Below, in pieces: positions 53,637 to 62,827 of a stretch of DNA of 64,000 nucleotides. Numbering within the stretch: position 1 is the first letter of the stretch; every line of letters starts with the position of its first letter. The notes under the pieces are model-generated. The model searched no databases. It saw only the letters and a program-made list of their open reading frames with translations, and had not been told where the DNA came from. Where the stretch lies: NCBI GenBank assembly GCA_023460955.1, contig JAEWOH010000070.1, positions 184,709 to 248,708 of the forward strand. The letters run 5' to 3'. This stretch comes from Bacillota bacterium. Lineage in GTDB: Bacteria; Bacillota; Clostridia; Acetivibrionales; DSM-1351. The position numbers were made by a program, and so were the translations under genes.

Positions 53637-54182
53637 ATGAAAGAGAGTACCAGTTATTATGTAATTTTAGGGATTATAAGCTTTGGGGATTGCTCAGGAT
53701 ACGACATCAAAAAAAAGATAGATAATGAGATTGGAAATTTCTACAAGGTAAGTAATGGTCAGATATATCCTATCCTAAAGAAGCTTGTACTTCAGAAAAA
53801 TACCACGTTTATTACTGAGAAAAACGACGGTAAACCTGATAGGAAGATTTATGCAATAACTGACCAGGGACGCGCAGTATTAAAGGAATGGATGGAAGAA
53901 GATGTGGTCAATAACGAACTTTTGCTTAAGTTATATTTTGGAAGTAATGAGCCTATCAGCCGAAATATCAAAATTGTAGAGGATTTAAAAAAAACCAAAG
54001 TCAAGCATCTTAAAGCTTATGATCAAATAGCGGAATATTTTAATTTGTCCACCATTAATCAGAAGCAGGATTATTATAGTTATTTTACGTTGAGATATGG
54101 GCAAACAATTACTAAGGCCTATATTGATTGGTGCGATGAAGTAATCGACATATTGGAGAAACTGGATAAGCCACAAAAATAA
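53637..54182 (+). CDS. PadR-family transcriptional repressor
   Basis: A 181-residue PadR-s2-type regulator. Residues ~8-85 are the winged helix (YVILGIISFGDCSGYDIKKK; SNGQIYPILKKLVLQKN; RKIYAITDQGRAVLKEWM). Residues ~95-175 form the helical dimerisation domain (YDQIAEYFN; ITKAYIDWCDEVIDILEKL). AAGGGAG precedes the ATG. Identical-type dyads at its own promoter and at the next operon's promoter indicate autoregulation plus control of the DUF362 lipoprotein and permease genes. PadR ligands are usually small aromatic or amphipathic molecules; here the ligand is unknown. Confidence 0.92.
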   Translation: MKESTSYYVILGIISFGDCSGYDIKKKIDNEIGNFYKVSNGQIYPILKKLVLQKNTTFITEKNDGKPDRKIYAITDQGRAVLKEWMEEDVVNNELLLKLYFGSNEPISRNIKIVEDLKKTKVKHLKAYDQIAEYFNLSTINQKQDYYSYFTLRYGQTITKAYIDWCDEVIDILEKLDKPQK

Positions 54183-54215
54183 TACGGCTTGCTGTATAAT
54201 AATGTTATATATCAG

Positions 54216-54259
54216 AGGTTAGCAATTTGTGTTGAGATTGCTGACCTTTATTGTTTTTA
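54216..54259 (+). terminator. Terminator after the PadR gene
   Basis: AGGTTAGCAAT pairs with ATTGCTGACCT (one G-U pair) around a 10-nt loop, followed by TTATTGTTTTT. Confidence 0.85.
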
Positions 54260-54300
54260 TAAAAGTAATAGTTAATTAACCCGAATGATAAAAAGTCAGA

Positions 54301-54345
54301 TTGACAGCTCTAAATATTCTTAATATAATATGTCTAAAAGACATA
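54301..54345 (+). promoter_or_regulatory. Consensus promoter with PadR operator for the DUF362-permease operon
   Basis: TTGACA (54301) and TATAAT (54324) are spaced 17 bp apart, a perfect sigma-A consensus. The dyad TATGTC-TAAAA-GACATA (54329-54345) overlaps the last base of the -10, so a bound repressor would block initiation. It differs at one central base from the dyad before the PadR gene 735 bp upstream. Confidence 0.9.
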
Positions 54346-54398
54346 AGTCAATATGATATATGTCACAAAGTCTTAGACTATAGCAGGGAGGGATTAAA

Positions 54399-55418
54399 AT
54401 GAGAAAAGTATTGCTGCTGTTATTTTTACTGATATTTGTGATTAGTATGATTGGATGTGGCACTGAAATAGCCGATAACTCATTCAAAGCCAATAGCATA
54501 CAAACTGCAACAGCAACCGAGCCTGAAGGAACGGAACAAAAGGAATCTATTGTGTATATGACAAAAGAAATAAGTCCTAAAGCGATAACACGGATTTATC
54601 AAACCCTTGGCAGAGAGGCCAAGGGTAAGGTTGCTGTAAAAGTACATATGGGTGAACCTGGAGGCAATAATTACCTTAAACCTGAGCTGGTAAAGGATTT
54701 TGTCCTTTCTGTGAGAGGTACCTTCGTAGACAGTAATACCGCTTATGGCGGCCTTCGCGCAAATACAGCCGCACATATGCAGGCCGCAGAAGATCATGGC
54801 TTTACGGCATATGCTAAAGTAGACCTTCTTGATGCCGAGGGCTCGGTCGGTCTACCCATCAAAAATGGAAAGCACCTTACTGAGGATTTGGTGGGCTCTC
54901 ATTATAAAGACTATGATTTTTATATCATTCTTTCTCACTTCAAAGGACATACAATGGGTGGTTTTGGAGGGGCAATTAAGAACATGTCAATTGGCTTTGC
55001 TACCCCAGAAGGAAAGAATTTAATACATAATGCAGGAAAGGGAAATACAAATTCATGGCTGAACGGAGGCTATGATCAGGATGAATTTCTAGAGTCTATG
55101 GCTGAAGCTGCGAAAGCTATCAAGGACGACGCAGGAGAGAACATTTTGTATATTAGTATCATGAACAATCTCTCTGTTGACTGTGATTGTGATTCAAGTC
55201 CGGCGGACCCGGAGATGGAGGATGTCGGTATTCTTGCAAGCCTTGATCCAGTTGCCCTTGACAAGGCTTGCGTGGATCAGGTATATGCGGCTGATAAAGA
55301 GAAAAGTGCCAGTTTAAGAGACAGGATAGAAACAAGACATGGGACTCATACTCTCGATTATGCCGAGGAGATAGGTGTGGGCAGCCAGAAATACAAATTG
55401 GTGATGATTGATGAGTAA
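54399..55418 (+). CDS. DUF362-domain lipoprotein
   Basis: A 339-residue protein with lipobox SMIGC (Cys20) and a DUF362 domain: GKVAVKVHMGEPGGNNYLKPELV, NTAYGGLRANTAAHMQAAEDHGF, HFKGHTMGGFGGAIKNMSIGFATPEGKN, and DCDCDSSPADPEMEDVGILASLDPVALDKACVD. DUF362 proteins are often fused to 4Fe-4S ferredoxin domains; here only the CDCDSS segment is left. Lipidation places it on the outer face of the membrane. It overlaps the permease gene and shares a PadR-controlled promoter. The biochemical role of DUF362 is not established to my knowledge. Confidence 0.88.
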   Translation: MRKVLLLLFLLIFVISMIGCGTEIADNSFKANSIQTATATEPEGTEQKESIVYMTKEISPKAITRIYQTLGREAKGKVAVKVHMGEPGGNNYLKPELVKDFVLSVRGTFVDSNTAYGGLRANTAAHMQAAEDHGFTAYAKVDLLDAEGSVGLPIKNGKHLTEDLVGSHYKDYDFYIILSHFKGHTMGGFGGAIKNMSIGFATPEGKNLIHNAGKGNTNSWLNGGYDQDEFLESMAEAAKAIKDDAGENILYISIMNNLSVDCDCDSSPADPEMEDVGILASLDPVALDKACVDQVYAADKEKSASLRDRIETRHGTHTLDYAEEIGVGSQKYKLVMIDE

Positions 55419-56310
55419 GGTAATAGAAAGGGAATTGATTTATTTCTGGTATTATTTTTCCATACAATTTGAACAGATTTTTAAATTTTGGATGATTGGT
55501 ATTCTGCTGGGTTCCTTAATATCGGTATTGGGGAAGAATAAAATTCATAAGCTATTTATCGGAATGAAGAATAGCCGCTGGGGTATATTTGGAGTGATAC
55601 CTGCAAGTCTATTAGGAATAGCCTCGCCGCTCTGCATGTACGGAACGCTGCCTATTGCAGCCTCCTTTTCTGAAAAAGGAATGAGGGAAGATTGGCTTGC
55701 GGCATTTATGATGAGTTCAATATTATTGAATCCGCAGTTGCTGATTTTTAGTACAGCTCTCGGAACTACTGCTATGATAATCCGTTTATTGTCCTGTATG
55801 CTGTGCGGTATAACAGCAGGGCTCTTAATACATATGTTATATAGAAACAAAAGATTTTTTAACTTCACCGGGTTTGGCAAGATTGGTAACAGAGATACCG
55901 ACCCGAACCTTATCCTTCGGCTTTTGAAAAATATGTGGAGGAATGTAAAAGCAACAGGAGTTTATTTTCTGGTAGGCATTATTCTCTCAGTATTATTTCA
56001 GCGCTATGTACCCGCTGATGCTTTTGCCGATCTCTTTGGAAGGCAACATAAGTTCGGAGTGCTGATGGCTGCTACCATAGGGGTACCGTTATATGTATGC
56101 GGAGGCGGGACAATTCCTTTACTTGCCGAGTGGCTGCAGTCCGGTATGAGCATAGGTGCCGTAACAGCTTTTATGATTACGGGACCTGCCACAAAAATAA
56201 CAAACCTGGGTGCAGTAAAAGCAATACTCGGAATTAAGCAGTTTTCTGTATATATTCTGTATGTAATCATATTTGCATTGATTGCAGGGGTTTTGATTAA
56301 CCAAATATAA
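55411..56310 (+). CDS. Permease of the ArsP/UPF0718 (DUF318) family
   Basis: A 299-residue membrane protein with about eight hydrophobic segments. The two family repeats are visible as SLLGIASPLCMYGTLPIAASFSEKG and ATIGVPLYVCGGGTIPLLAEWLQSGM, each with a conserved Cys/Gly loop, and MITGPATKITNLGAVKAILG near the C terminus. ArsP-like relatives export organoarsenicals, while others are uncharacterised. The ATG at 55411 overlaps the end of the DUF362 gene by 8 bp, so the two are translationally coupled. Together they may handle a metal, metalloid or small compound. Confidence 0.88.
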   Translation: MSKVIERELIYFWYYFSIQFEQIFKFWMIGILLGSLISVLGKNKIHKLFIGMKNSRWGIFGVIPASLLGIASPLCMYGTLPIAASFSEKGMREDWLAAFMMSSILLNPQLLIFSTALGTTAMIIRLLSCMLCGITAGLLIHMLYRNKRFFNFTGFGKIGNRDTDPNLILRLLKNMWRNVKATGVYFLVGIILSVLFQRYVPADAFADLFGRQHKFGVLMAATIGVPLYVCGGGTIPLLAEWLQSGMSIGAVTAFMITGPATKITNLGAVKAILGIKQFSVYILYVIIFALIAGVLINQI

Positions 56311-56338
56311 ATATTAAGGACTGGTTTTTAGGTCAAAA

Positions 56339-56477
56339 TGAAGTGCACCCCAAATGTTAGATTAAAATTTAACTTTTGGAGGTGTACTTTTTTATGACTA
56401 AGTTCAGTAAAGATTTTCGTGTTAAACTGGTAAAGGAAGTAGTGCAGAAAGACCAGAATAAAGAATGTAAGTATTAG
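56339..56477 (+). mobile_element. IS3-family (IS150-like) left-end remnant
   Basis: The block starting near AAGTGCACCCCAAATGTTAG has the look of an IS3-family terminal repeat, and is followed by an imperfect inverted copy (TTTTGGAGGTGTACTT). A 27-codon frame then begins at 56394 with MTKFSKDFRVKLVKEVVQKD, the typical start of OrfA transposases, but it stops at 56475-56477. The rest of OrfA, OrfB and the right end are missing. This is a decayed stub. Confidence 0.6.
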
Positions 56478-56525
56478 TTATATTAATAGAATAATACATT
56501 AACTCAGAATGATTTGGAGCAGGAT

Positions 56526-58112
56526 ATGAAGCTATTTAAAAACTTGTTTATGAAAAAAGTGAATACTTACAATGGTTCTGTAGCTGAATACTTGAATAAA
56601 GATATAAATAAAAATATTGATAAAATCAAAAATGAATTAGGTAACTCCAGTGATCTTTCGATTCATTTATGCAAAGTTAAAAATCATGATAATTTGAGTT
56701 ATGTAAGCATGTATATTGATAATCTCGTGGATATGGACACCATTAACAGCCTGTCCCAAGAAATAGCAGAAATTTCAACAAACAATGGTAAAGTGCAGGA
56801 AAGCAGCTCTGAGGGTTACTTTAATTTATTTAAAAATGCTCTTTCAGGGTTTAGAAAATGTGAAGAAGGTATTGATTTTAATGTATCAATAAATGGGTTA
56901 CTATCCGGGAAAACCCTGTTCTTAGTTGATGGGTTTAACAAATTCTTTTTAATTGATACTTTATCTACAGAAGGACGAGCAGTTGCTGAGCCGACAACTC
57001 AAAGTGTCATTAGAGGCCCCCGGGAAAGCTTTGTTGAAAATATAAGTGTAAATTTATACCTGATAAGAAAAAGAATTAAAGACAAATCCTTAAGAGTTGA
57101 GGATTTGGTTCTGGGAAATACAACAAAGACAAAGATATCATTAATGTACATCACAACAATTGCTAAGAAAGAGATTGTAGATGAAACAAAGAGAAGACTT
57201 AATGCCATTGATATAGATGGCATTTTGGACAGCAGTTATATTGAAGAACTGATAAAGGATGACAGGTATTCAATTTTTCCTCAATTCTTAAATTCTGAAA
57301 AACCTGATTCGGTTACAGCTGCTTTACTGGAGGGTAGAATAGCCATTTTGGTTGATGGAACAGCTTATGTACTGACTGCTCCTGCTCTATTTTCCGATTT
57401 TCTTCATTCAAGTGAAGACTATTACTATCCATTTGCTGTGGCTTCTGTAATTCGCTTAATAAGGTACTTATCCGTTTTCCTTACACTCATTGTCCCTGCA
57501 GGGTATATTGCACTAGTCACTTTCCATCAGGAAATGATACCTACGACATTACTTATTAGTATTGCGTCCCAGCGTGAAGGGGTACCCTTCCCTGCGTTTG
57601 TTGAAGCTATGTTTATGGAGGGAACCTTTGAAATCTTAAGAGAGGCCGGAGTAAGAATGCCAAGGGTAATAGGACCGGCAATATCCATTGTGGGAGCCTT
57701 GGTGCTTGGACAGGCGGCAGTTGAGGCCGGAGTTATATCTGCTTTTGTTGTCATTATTGTTTCAATTACTGCCATATCAAGCTTTGCAATTCCCAATTAT
57801 ACAATGTCTAATTGTATTAGAATAATACGTTTCGGTCTAATGATACTTTCAGCTATATTTGGATTGTATGGTGTTCTTATGGGATTAATAGTTTTGACTC
57901 TCCATTTATGCAAATTAAAGTCCATTGGGGTTCCTTATATGATGCCTATTGCACCGTTAACAAAAAATGGAATAAAAGATACATTTCTAAGATTTCCTAT
58001 TTGGAATAATAAATATAGGCCAGTTGGAATCAGTAATGATAAATCCTCCAGGGTAGATGAGAATAATCCTGTAACTACTGAACAACAAGAAAAACCGGAA
58101 TTCAGGAGGTAA
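56526..58112 (+). CDS. Spore germination protein, GerA family
   Basis: A 528-residue A-subunit of a germinant receptor. The ATG at 56526 follows GGAGCAGG. Residues ~1-280 are the soluble N-terminal domain, containing GKTLFLVDGFNKFFLID and TQSVIRGPRESFVENISVNLYLIRKRI. The C-terminal part has several membrane helices and PRVIGPAISIVGALVLGQAAVEAGVIS. A hydrophilic tail follows. It is the first gene of the A-C-small-B operon. It acts in the spore inner membrane and senses nutrients during germination; the germinant cannot be read from sequence. Confidence 0.95.
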   Translation: MKLFKNLFMKKVNTYNGSVAEYLNKDINKNIDKIKNELGNSSDLSIHLCKVKNHDNLSYVSMYIDNLVDMDTINSLSQEIAEISTNNGKVQESSSEGYFNLFKNALSGFRKCEEGIDFNVSINGLLSGKTLFLVDGFNKFFLIDTLSTEGRAVAEPTTQSVIRGPRESFVENISVNLYLIRKRIKDKSLRVEDLVLGNTTKTKISLMYITTIAKKEIVDETKRRLNAIDIDGILDSSYIEELIKDDRYSIFPQFLNSEKPDSVTAALLEGRIAILVDGTAYVLTAPALFSDFLHSSEDYYYPFAVASVIRLIRYLSVFLTLIVPAGYIALVTFHQEMIPTTLLISIASQREGVPFPAFVEAMFMEGTFEILREAGVRMPRVIGPAISIVGALVLGQAAVEAGVISAFVVIIVSITAISSFAIPNYTMSNCIRIIRFGLMILSAIFGLYGVLMGLIVLTLHLCKLKSIGVPYMMPIAPLTKNGIKDTFLRFPIWNNKYRPVGISNDKSSRVDENNPVTTEQQEKPEFRR

Positions 58113-58116
58113 ATAT

Positions 58117-59307
58117 ATGAAATGGAAAAAATTATTTTTGGCGTTTATTATATTTACTAATGTAATATTGAACGGCTGTATGGGCAGTAAAGAAATGAAT
58201 AAACTTGCTATAACCGTTTCAATAGGAATTGACAAAGCAAGTAACGGCTATTCTGTTACTTATCAAATACTGAATCCTAAAGCAATTGCATCCAACAAGT
58301 CGGTAAATGAAGCACCTTTTTTTCTGTATACAGAAAGCGGGGAGGATTTGTTTGAAATTATCCGGCGAATCACTACAATATCTCCAAGAAGAATATATCA
58401 TCCTCATTTGAGAATGATTATATTAAGCGAGGCAATTGCAAAGGAAGGAATGGAAGGTCTATTGGATTTCTTATTTAGAGATCATGAGTTTCGAACTGAT
58501 TTCTATTTTGCTGTTGCAAAGGGAGCCACTGCAAATGAGGTCTTGAGAAGTATAACTCCATTGGAGCCTGTGTCAGGGCTCCAAATGTACAATTCAATAC
58601 AAGCTTCTGAGGATGCATGGGCGCCTACAAAATCTGTAAAAATAGTCGAACTTGTTAATTCCCTTGTGGCTGATGGTATGAATCCTGTATTATCAAGTGT
58701 CGAACTAGTCGGACAAAAGGAGAAACCAAATTCCAGCGATGCGTTAAAGGACAGTGATGTGGGAAAGATAAAGATATCTAGCTTATGCATCTTTAAAAGG
58801 GATAAGCTTGTGGGATATCTGAACGAGGACGAAAGTAAGGGTTATAACTACGTTACAGGTCATGTAAAAAATACAATTGGATTTGTACACCTTAATAAAA
58901 AAAGCAAAATAACCTTTGAGACTATTGATGCAAAATCAAAAATAACAGCTTATATGAAAAATGGTAAGCCGGCTATAAATGTTGAGATAAAATTAGTTGT
59001 AAATATTGCTGGAGAAACAGGTAGATTTGACGTATCAACCGAAGCCAATTCGGAAAAGATAGGTAGATTAATTGCAGAGAAGAACAACAAACTGTGTAAG
59101 TCTGCAATTATTAAAGCGAAAGAAATGGGTTCTGATATCTTTGGTTTTGGTGAAGAAGTGCACAGAACTTATCCAAAGCTATGGAAAAAAATAAAGAAGG
59201 ATTGGAACAACGAATTTACCAAGGTTCCTGTCAAAATAACTGTTCAAACTAGAGTAAATGGCTTAGGAGAAAATAGTAAGTCTATCTTTGGGAAAGGAAA
59301 TAAGTAA
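58117..59307 (+). CDS. Spore germination lipoprotein, Ger(x)C family
   Basis: A 396-residue lipoprotein with lipobox ILNGC (Cys21) and the GerAC opening MNKLAITVSIGIDKASNGYSVTYQILNP. The middle carries RRITTISPRRIYHPHLRMIILSEAIAKEG, and the C-terminal domain spans residues ~220-390 with FGEEVHRTYPKLWKKIKKDWNNEF. CAGGAGGTAAAT precedes the ATG, 4 bp after the A-subunit gene. It completes the receptor with the A and B subunits. Confidence 0.95.
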   Translation: MKWKKLFLAFIIFTNVILNGCMGSKEMNKLAITVSIGIDKASNGYSVTYQILNPKAIASNKSVNEAPFFLYTESGEDLFEIIRRITTISPRRIYHPHLRMIILSEAIAKEGMEGLLDFLFRDHEFRTDFYFAVAKGATANEVLRSITPLEPVSGLQMYNSIQASEDAWAPTKSVKIVELVNSLVADGMNPVLSSVELVGQKEKPNSSDALKDSDVGKIKISSLCIFKRDKLVGYLNEDESKGYNYVTGHVKNTIGFVHLNKKSKITFETIDAKSKITAYMKNGKPAINVEIKLVVNIAGETGRFDVSTEANSEKIGRLIAEKNNKLCKSAIIKAKEMGSDIFGFGEEVHRTYPKLWKKIKKDWNNEFTKVPVKITVQTRVNGLGENSKSIFGKGNK

Positions 59308-59309
59308 AT

Positions 59310-59546
59310 ATGCCTATTGTGGTTATTATATTGGTATTAATATTTGTTGCCGCGTTATGTGCCTATGAAATTCCCCAGATGCTTAAAAGTAAAAGCTATA
59401 GAGAGTTATGGACCTTTTGCATATTTCTTGCATTTGGTGTCCTTCTGGCAATTTTAAGAAGTTTTAATATTACAATACCAAATCCATCGGATTTAATAGC
59501 ATGGGTGTTTTCTCCTATTTCTAATTTAGTAAAAAATTATTTGTAA
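59310..59546 (+). CDS. Small membrane protein within the ger operon
   Basis: A 78-residue protein with two predicted helices (VVIILVLIFVAALCAYEI; ELWTFCIFLAFGVLLAILR) separated by a basic loop (QMLKSKSYR). It starts 2 bp after the GerC-type gene and ends 30 bp before the GerB-type gene, so it is translated as part of the receptor operon. It resembles the small D-subunit-like proteins sometimes found in germinant receptor operons by size and topology only. No conserved motif is evident. Confidence 0.8.
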   Translation: MPIVVIILVLIFVAALCAYEIPQMLKSKSYRELWTFCIFLAFGVLLAILRSFNITIPNPSDLIAWVFSPISNLVKNYL

Positions 59547-59576
59547 TGATTGATAAGGATTTTGGAAAGGTATCAA

Positions 59577-60689
59577 ATGAACAAAATTAAAATATCAAAT
59601 TTTGAGCTTGTATTAACTACCTCTGGGTTTGTTTTTGGCTCAGGTCCATTATTTATTGCGTCAGGTATTACACAAATAGCAGGAAGGGATGGGTGGCTTT
59701 CTGCTATTTTTGCTACCGTTATTGGATTATTGACTGTTTGGATTAATACGTATTTAGGGGGATTATACCCTGATAAAACATTTATCGAAGTTATTGATAT
59801 TTTGCTCGGAAAATGGCTTGGAACTATTATTTCTGTACTTTATTCATTTATTACAATTGTAATAGGTACGCAGATTGTTTGGTATGTCGGCGATTTAATA
59901 ACAACAAATTATACTCCTGAGATTTCGCCTTACCCAATAAACATATTATTTGTTGCCTCCTTGGTTATTGCTTTGCTGTATGGGCTGGAAGCAATGTGCA
60001 GGGCTATAACGGTGTATTTTATGATCTTATTTCCCCTATATATAACTACACTTCTAATGCTTATCCCTAATATAAAAGTAGATAATATTTTACCGATATT
60101 TGAAAACGGAATTTCACCAGTTTTGAAAGGGACAATACCACTGCTAAGCTTATCTGTTTGGCCGTTTATAGTATTAAATATGGTTTTTCCTTCCCATCTT
60201 AAAGATTTGAAGAAGGCTAAGCATTCAATACTATATGGATATTTATTAGGTATGTTTATAGCGGTTATAGGAGTCCTTATGTGTATTTTGGTATTGGGTG
60301 AAACAATAACCTCAAATTCACGATACCCTCTTTTTGTACTTAGCAGAGAGGTCAATGTAGGAACTATATTTTCAAGAATCGAAGGAATTGTAATAGCCGT
60401 TTGGCTAACTACAAATTTTATCAGTACATTTTTTTTCATCTACATGGGCATCAAAGGTATATCTCAGATATTGAAACTTTCGGATTATAAAAAAATAGTC
60501 ATCCCTTTTGGCTTGATTATAGCTGTTTATTCCCAATTTATATACAAAAACGTCCCGTACCAAATACGATGGGATTCAGAAACTTGGCCTGTATTGGCCT
60601 TTACTGCAGGGGTTGTATTCCCTGTATTACTATTATTACTCTTTGCAATAAGAAAAGTGATGTCTAGGGGCAAAAAAGGCACAACTTAA
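59577..60689 (+). CDS. Spore germination permease, GerB family
   Basis: A 370-residue APC-superfamily membrane protein with about ten helices, the B subunit. The ATG at 59577 follows GGAAAGG; an in-frame start 27 bp upstream is less favoured. Motifs: TTSGFVFGSGPLFIASGITQIAGRDGWLSAI, VIDILLGKWLGTIISVLY, and PFIVLNMVFPSHLKDLKKAKHSI. B subunits of this type are thought to bind the germinant. It is the last gene of the operon. Confidence 0.94.
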   Translation: MNKIKISNFELVLTTSGFVFGSGPLFIASGITQIAGRDGWLSAIFATVIGLLTVWINTYLGGLYPDKTFIEVIDILLGKWLGTIISVLYSFITIVIGTQIVWYVGDLITTNYTPEISPYPINILFVASLVIALLYGLEAMCRAITVYFMILFPLYITTLLMLIPNIKVDNILPIFENGISPVLKGTIPLLSLSVWPFIVLNMVFPSHLKDLKKAKHSILYGYLLGMFIAVIGVLMCILVLGETITSNSRYPLFVLSREVNVGTIFSRIEGIVIAVWLTTNFISTFFFIYMGIKGISQILKLSDYKKIVIPFGLIIAVYSQFIYKNVPYQIRWDSETWPVLAFTAGVVFPVLLLLLFAIRKVMSRGKKGTT

Positions 60690-60835
60690 GCTTATTTGAA
60701 TAACACAATTCCTATGGAGAACGTGGTGATAACCGGAAGTACACTGGGTATCCAAGAATCGTTAAAAAAAAGTTAAAATTAAAAAGCATCCTTTTTGTAT
60801 AATCTTTGTATTAAGTACAGAAAGGATTTTTTAAA

Positions 60836-62788
60836 ATGAAAACTAAATTTATCAGAAAAATTATAACTATACTATTCATATTGTACATATTACTTCAGAC
60901 TACAAGTTTTACTTTTGCTGAAACCATTTCATCCAAAACAGTCTCTCAGGAAAGCGGCGGAGACAAGTTAATAAACAATATTTCTGCAATGAATTTAAAC
61001 AGAGAAAATATTAAAAAGTTTGTTGATGACTATTTTCAAACAAATATGATTAAGTGGAAGGTACCGGGAGCAGCTGTTTCTGTTGTAGAAGGTAATGAAG
61101 AACTCTACAAAGCAGGTTACGGAGTAAGCGATATTGAAACTAAAAAGCCTGTAAATCCGGATAGGACGACATTCCCTGCAGCATCAATCAGTAAATTATT
61201 CACAGCAACAGCCATCATGCAGTTATACCAGGAAGGGAAATTGGATTTAAATGAAAATATCCAAACATATTTAAATGATATAGTTATCAAGAATCCTTAC
61301 AATGAGCCGGTTACCTGCCAAAACTTACTTACACACTCAAGTGGTTTAGACGAACAGTCAGAACTGGATGGAGGTACATTAAATAAAAATTCAATAAAAT
61401 CGCAAAAACAATATTTTACGAAGCATGTTCCACGCGTAATCCTAAAGCCCAATACTACATGCAGATATTCGAATATTGGATACAATTTATTAGGATATAT
61501 AGTTGAAAAGGTTTCGGGAAAACCATATGAGGACTATATAACCGACAATATTTTAAATCAATTAAGTATGCAGCATTCATCAGTTAGAATTGAGAATGAA
61601 TTGATGGCATGCGGTTATGAATTTATCGATGACAAGTATCAAAAGGTTCCATTTGCATATCAATATACTTCAGGCTCATCCGGAATAATCTCAACTGTTA
61701 CCGATATGGAGAACTTCATGATAATGCACCTGAATAATGGGAAATACAAAAACAAATACATACTCGATGCAGACACAGAGCAAAAGATGCTGAATAAGCA
61801 GTTTTCAAATAATGATATTTTTGACGGAATGGGAGAAGGGTTTATCCGGGCAAGTAGAAACGGGGTTCAACTGCTGAAACATGAAGGGGCCTTGCCGGGA
61901 TATACTGCAACAATGCTTTTGATACCAAGCCGTCGATTTGGGGTTTACATCGCAACGAATTCACTTGGTGGAATGGTATTTGATTTTGAAGAAGCTTTTT
62001 TGGACCATTTCTTTGGGAAAGGCACGATAGGAGCTGATAATAACAAAAATTTATTTGATGCAGGAAAGTATGTTGGTACATATCGAAGTTATGATGGGAT
62101 ATCAGAAAGAAATATTTCAAAAATTTTCGCAGCCCTTGATGATACCAATCAACTGAAAGTTACCAAGCTGTCGAATACCAAACTATCAGTGAGCTACTAT
62201 GAAATGAGTAAAGAAAGGGTAGAAACCGGTCTTGTATATAAATCGGACGGTATCTTCACAAGGGAAGATGGGAAAGGTTATATTACCTTTAGAGAAAATA
62301 GCAGCGGCATTACGGAATATGCGTTTAATGATATCAGCCATCAGGCCTACAAGAAAATCGGGTATGTTGAAACTATGCCGTTGATTATAATTATTCTGTT
62401 AATTTTATTAATAGTGTTATTTGTAGGTACAATAATTATTCTGTTCAGAAAAGTAAGAAAAAAGCAGGCAGAGCATAGATTGTTGTGGCGGGTGATTAGT
62501 ATTGTAAATATTATGTACATCTTCGGTTTTCTTGGTGTTGTTGGATTGGAAGGCTATATGATTATTAACTATGAATACCGATTAATGTCTATTATTTACT
62601 TGTTATTAACATTTTTAATGATAGCAGTTGCTTTAAATATATGTGAAATAATCAGGTTTGTTTATGGTATCTGGAAAAAGATATTTAATACAAGGACTGC
62701 TATAAAAGTAACAGCAGCTCTGACTCTGCAAATACTTTTTATGGTATTAATGGTATACTTTAATATGGTTGGATACCACGTTTATTAG
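60836..62788 (+). CDS. Secreted/membrane serine hydrolase (beta-lactamase class C/PBP4*-like)
   Basis: A 650-residue protein with signal peptide (IITILFILYILLQTTSFTFA). Residues ~60-390 are a serine beta-lactamase-like domain: nucleophile tetrad ASISKLFTATAIMQLYQEGKL (SxxK), the CRYSNIGYNLLGYIVEK motif (YSN) and LLKHEGALPGYT (HxG). Residues ~390-510 form a beta-rich lipocalin-like segment. Four hydrophobic helices span ~515-645, an unusual membrane tail for this family. It may hydrolyse or transfer peptides at the cell surface. A VanR/VanS-like pair follows 40 bp downstream. True beta-lactamase activity is not implied. Confidence 0.88.
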   Translation: MKTKFIRKIITILFILYILLQTTSFTFAETISSKTVSQESGGDKLINNISAMNLNRENIKKFVDDYFQTNMIKWKVPGAAVSVVEGNEELYKAGYGVSDIETKKPVNPDRTTFPAASISKLFTATAIMQLYQEGKLDLNENIQTYLNDIVIKNPYNEPVTCQNLLTHSSGLDEQSELDGGTLNKNSIKSQKQYFTKHVPRVILKPNTTCRYSNIGYNLLGYIVEKVSGKPYEDYITDNILNQLSMQHSSVRIENELMACGYEFIDDKYQKVPFAYQYTSGSSGIISTVTDMENFMIMHLNNGKYKNKYILDADTEQKMLNKQFSNNDIFDGMGEGFIRASRNGVQLLKHEGALPGYTATMLLIPSRRFGVYIATNSLGGMVFDFEEAFLDHFFGKGTIGADNNKNLFDAGKYVGTYRSYDGISERNISKIFAALDDTNQLKVTKLSNTKLSVSYYEMSKERVETGLVYKSDGIFTREDGKGYITFRENSSGITEYAFNDISHQAYKKIGYVETMPLIIIILLILLIVLFVGTIIILFRKVRKKQAEHRLLWRVISIVNIMYIFGFLGVVGLEGYMIINYEYRLMSIIYLLLTFLMIAVALNICEIIRFVYGIWKKIFNTRTAIKVTAALTLQILFMVLMVYFNMVGYHVY

Positions 62789-62827
62789 CAAACTCAAAAA
62801 CATAAACCACAATAATAAGGTGAGCCT

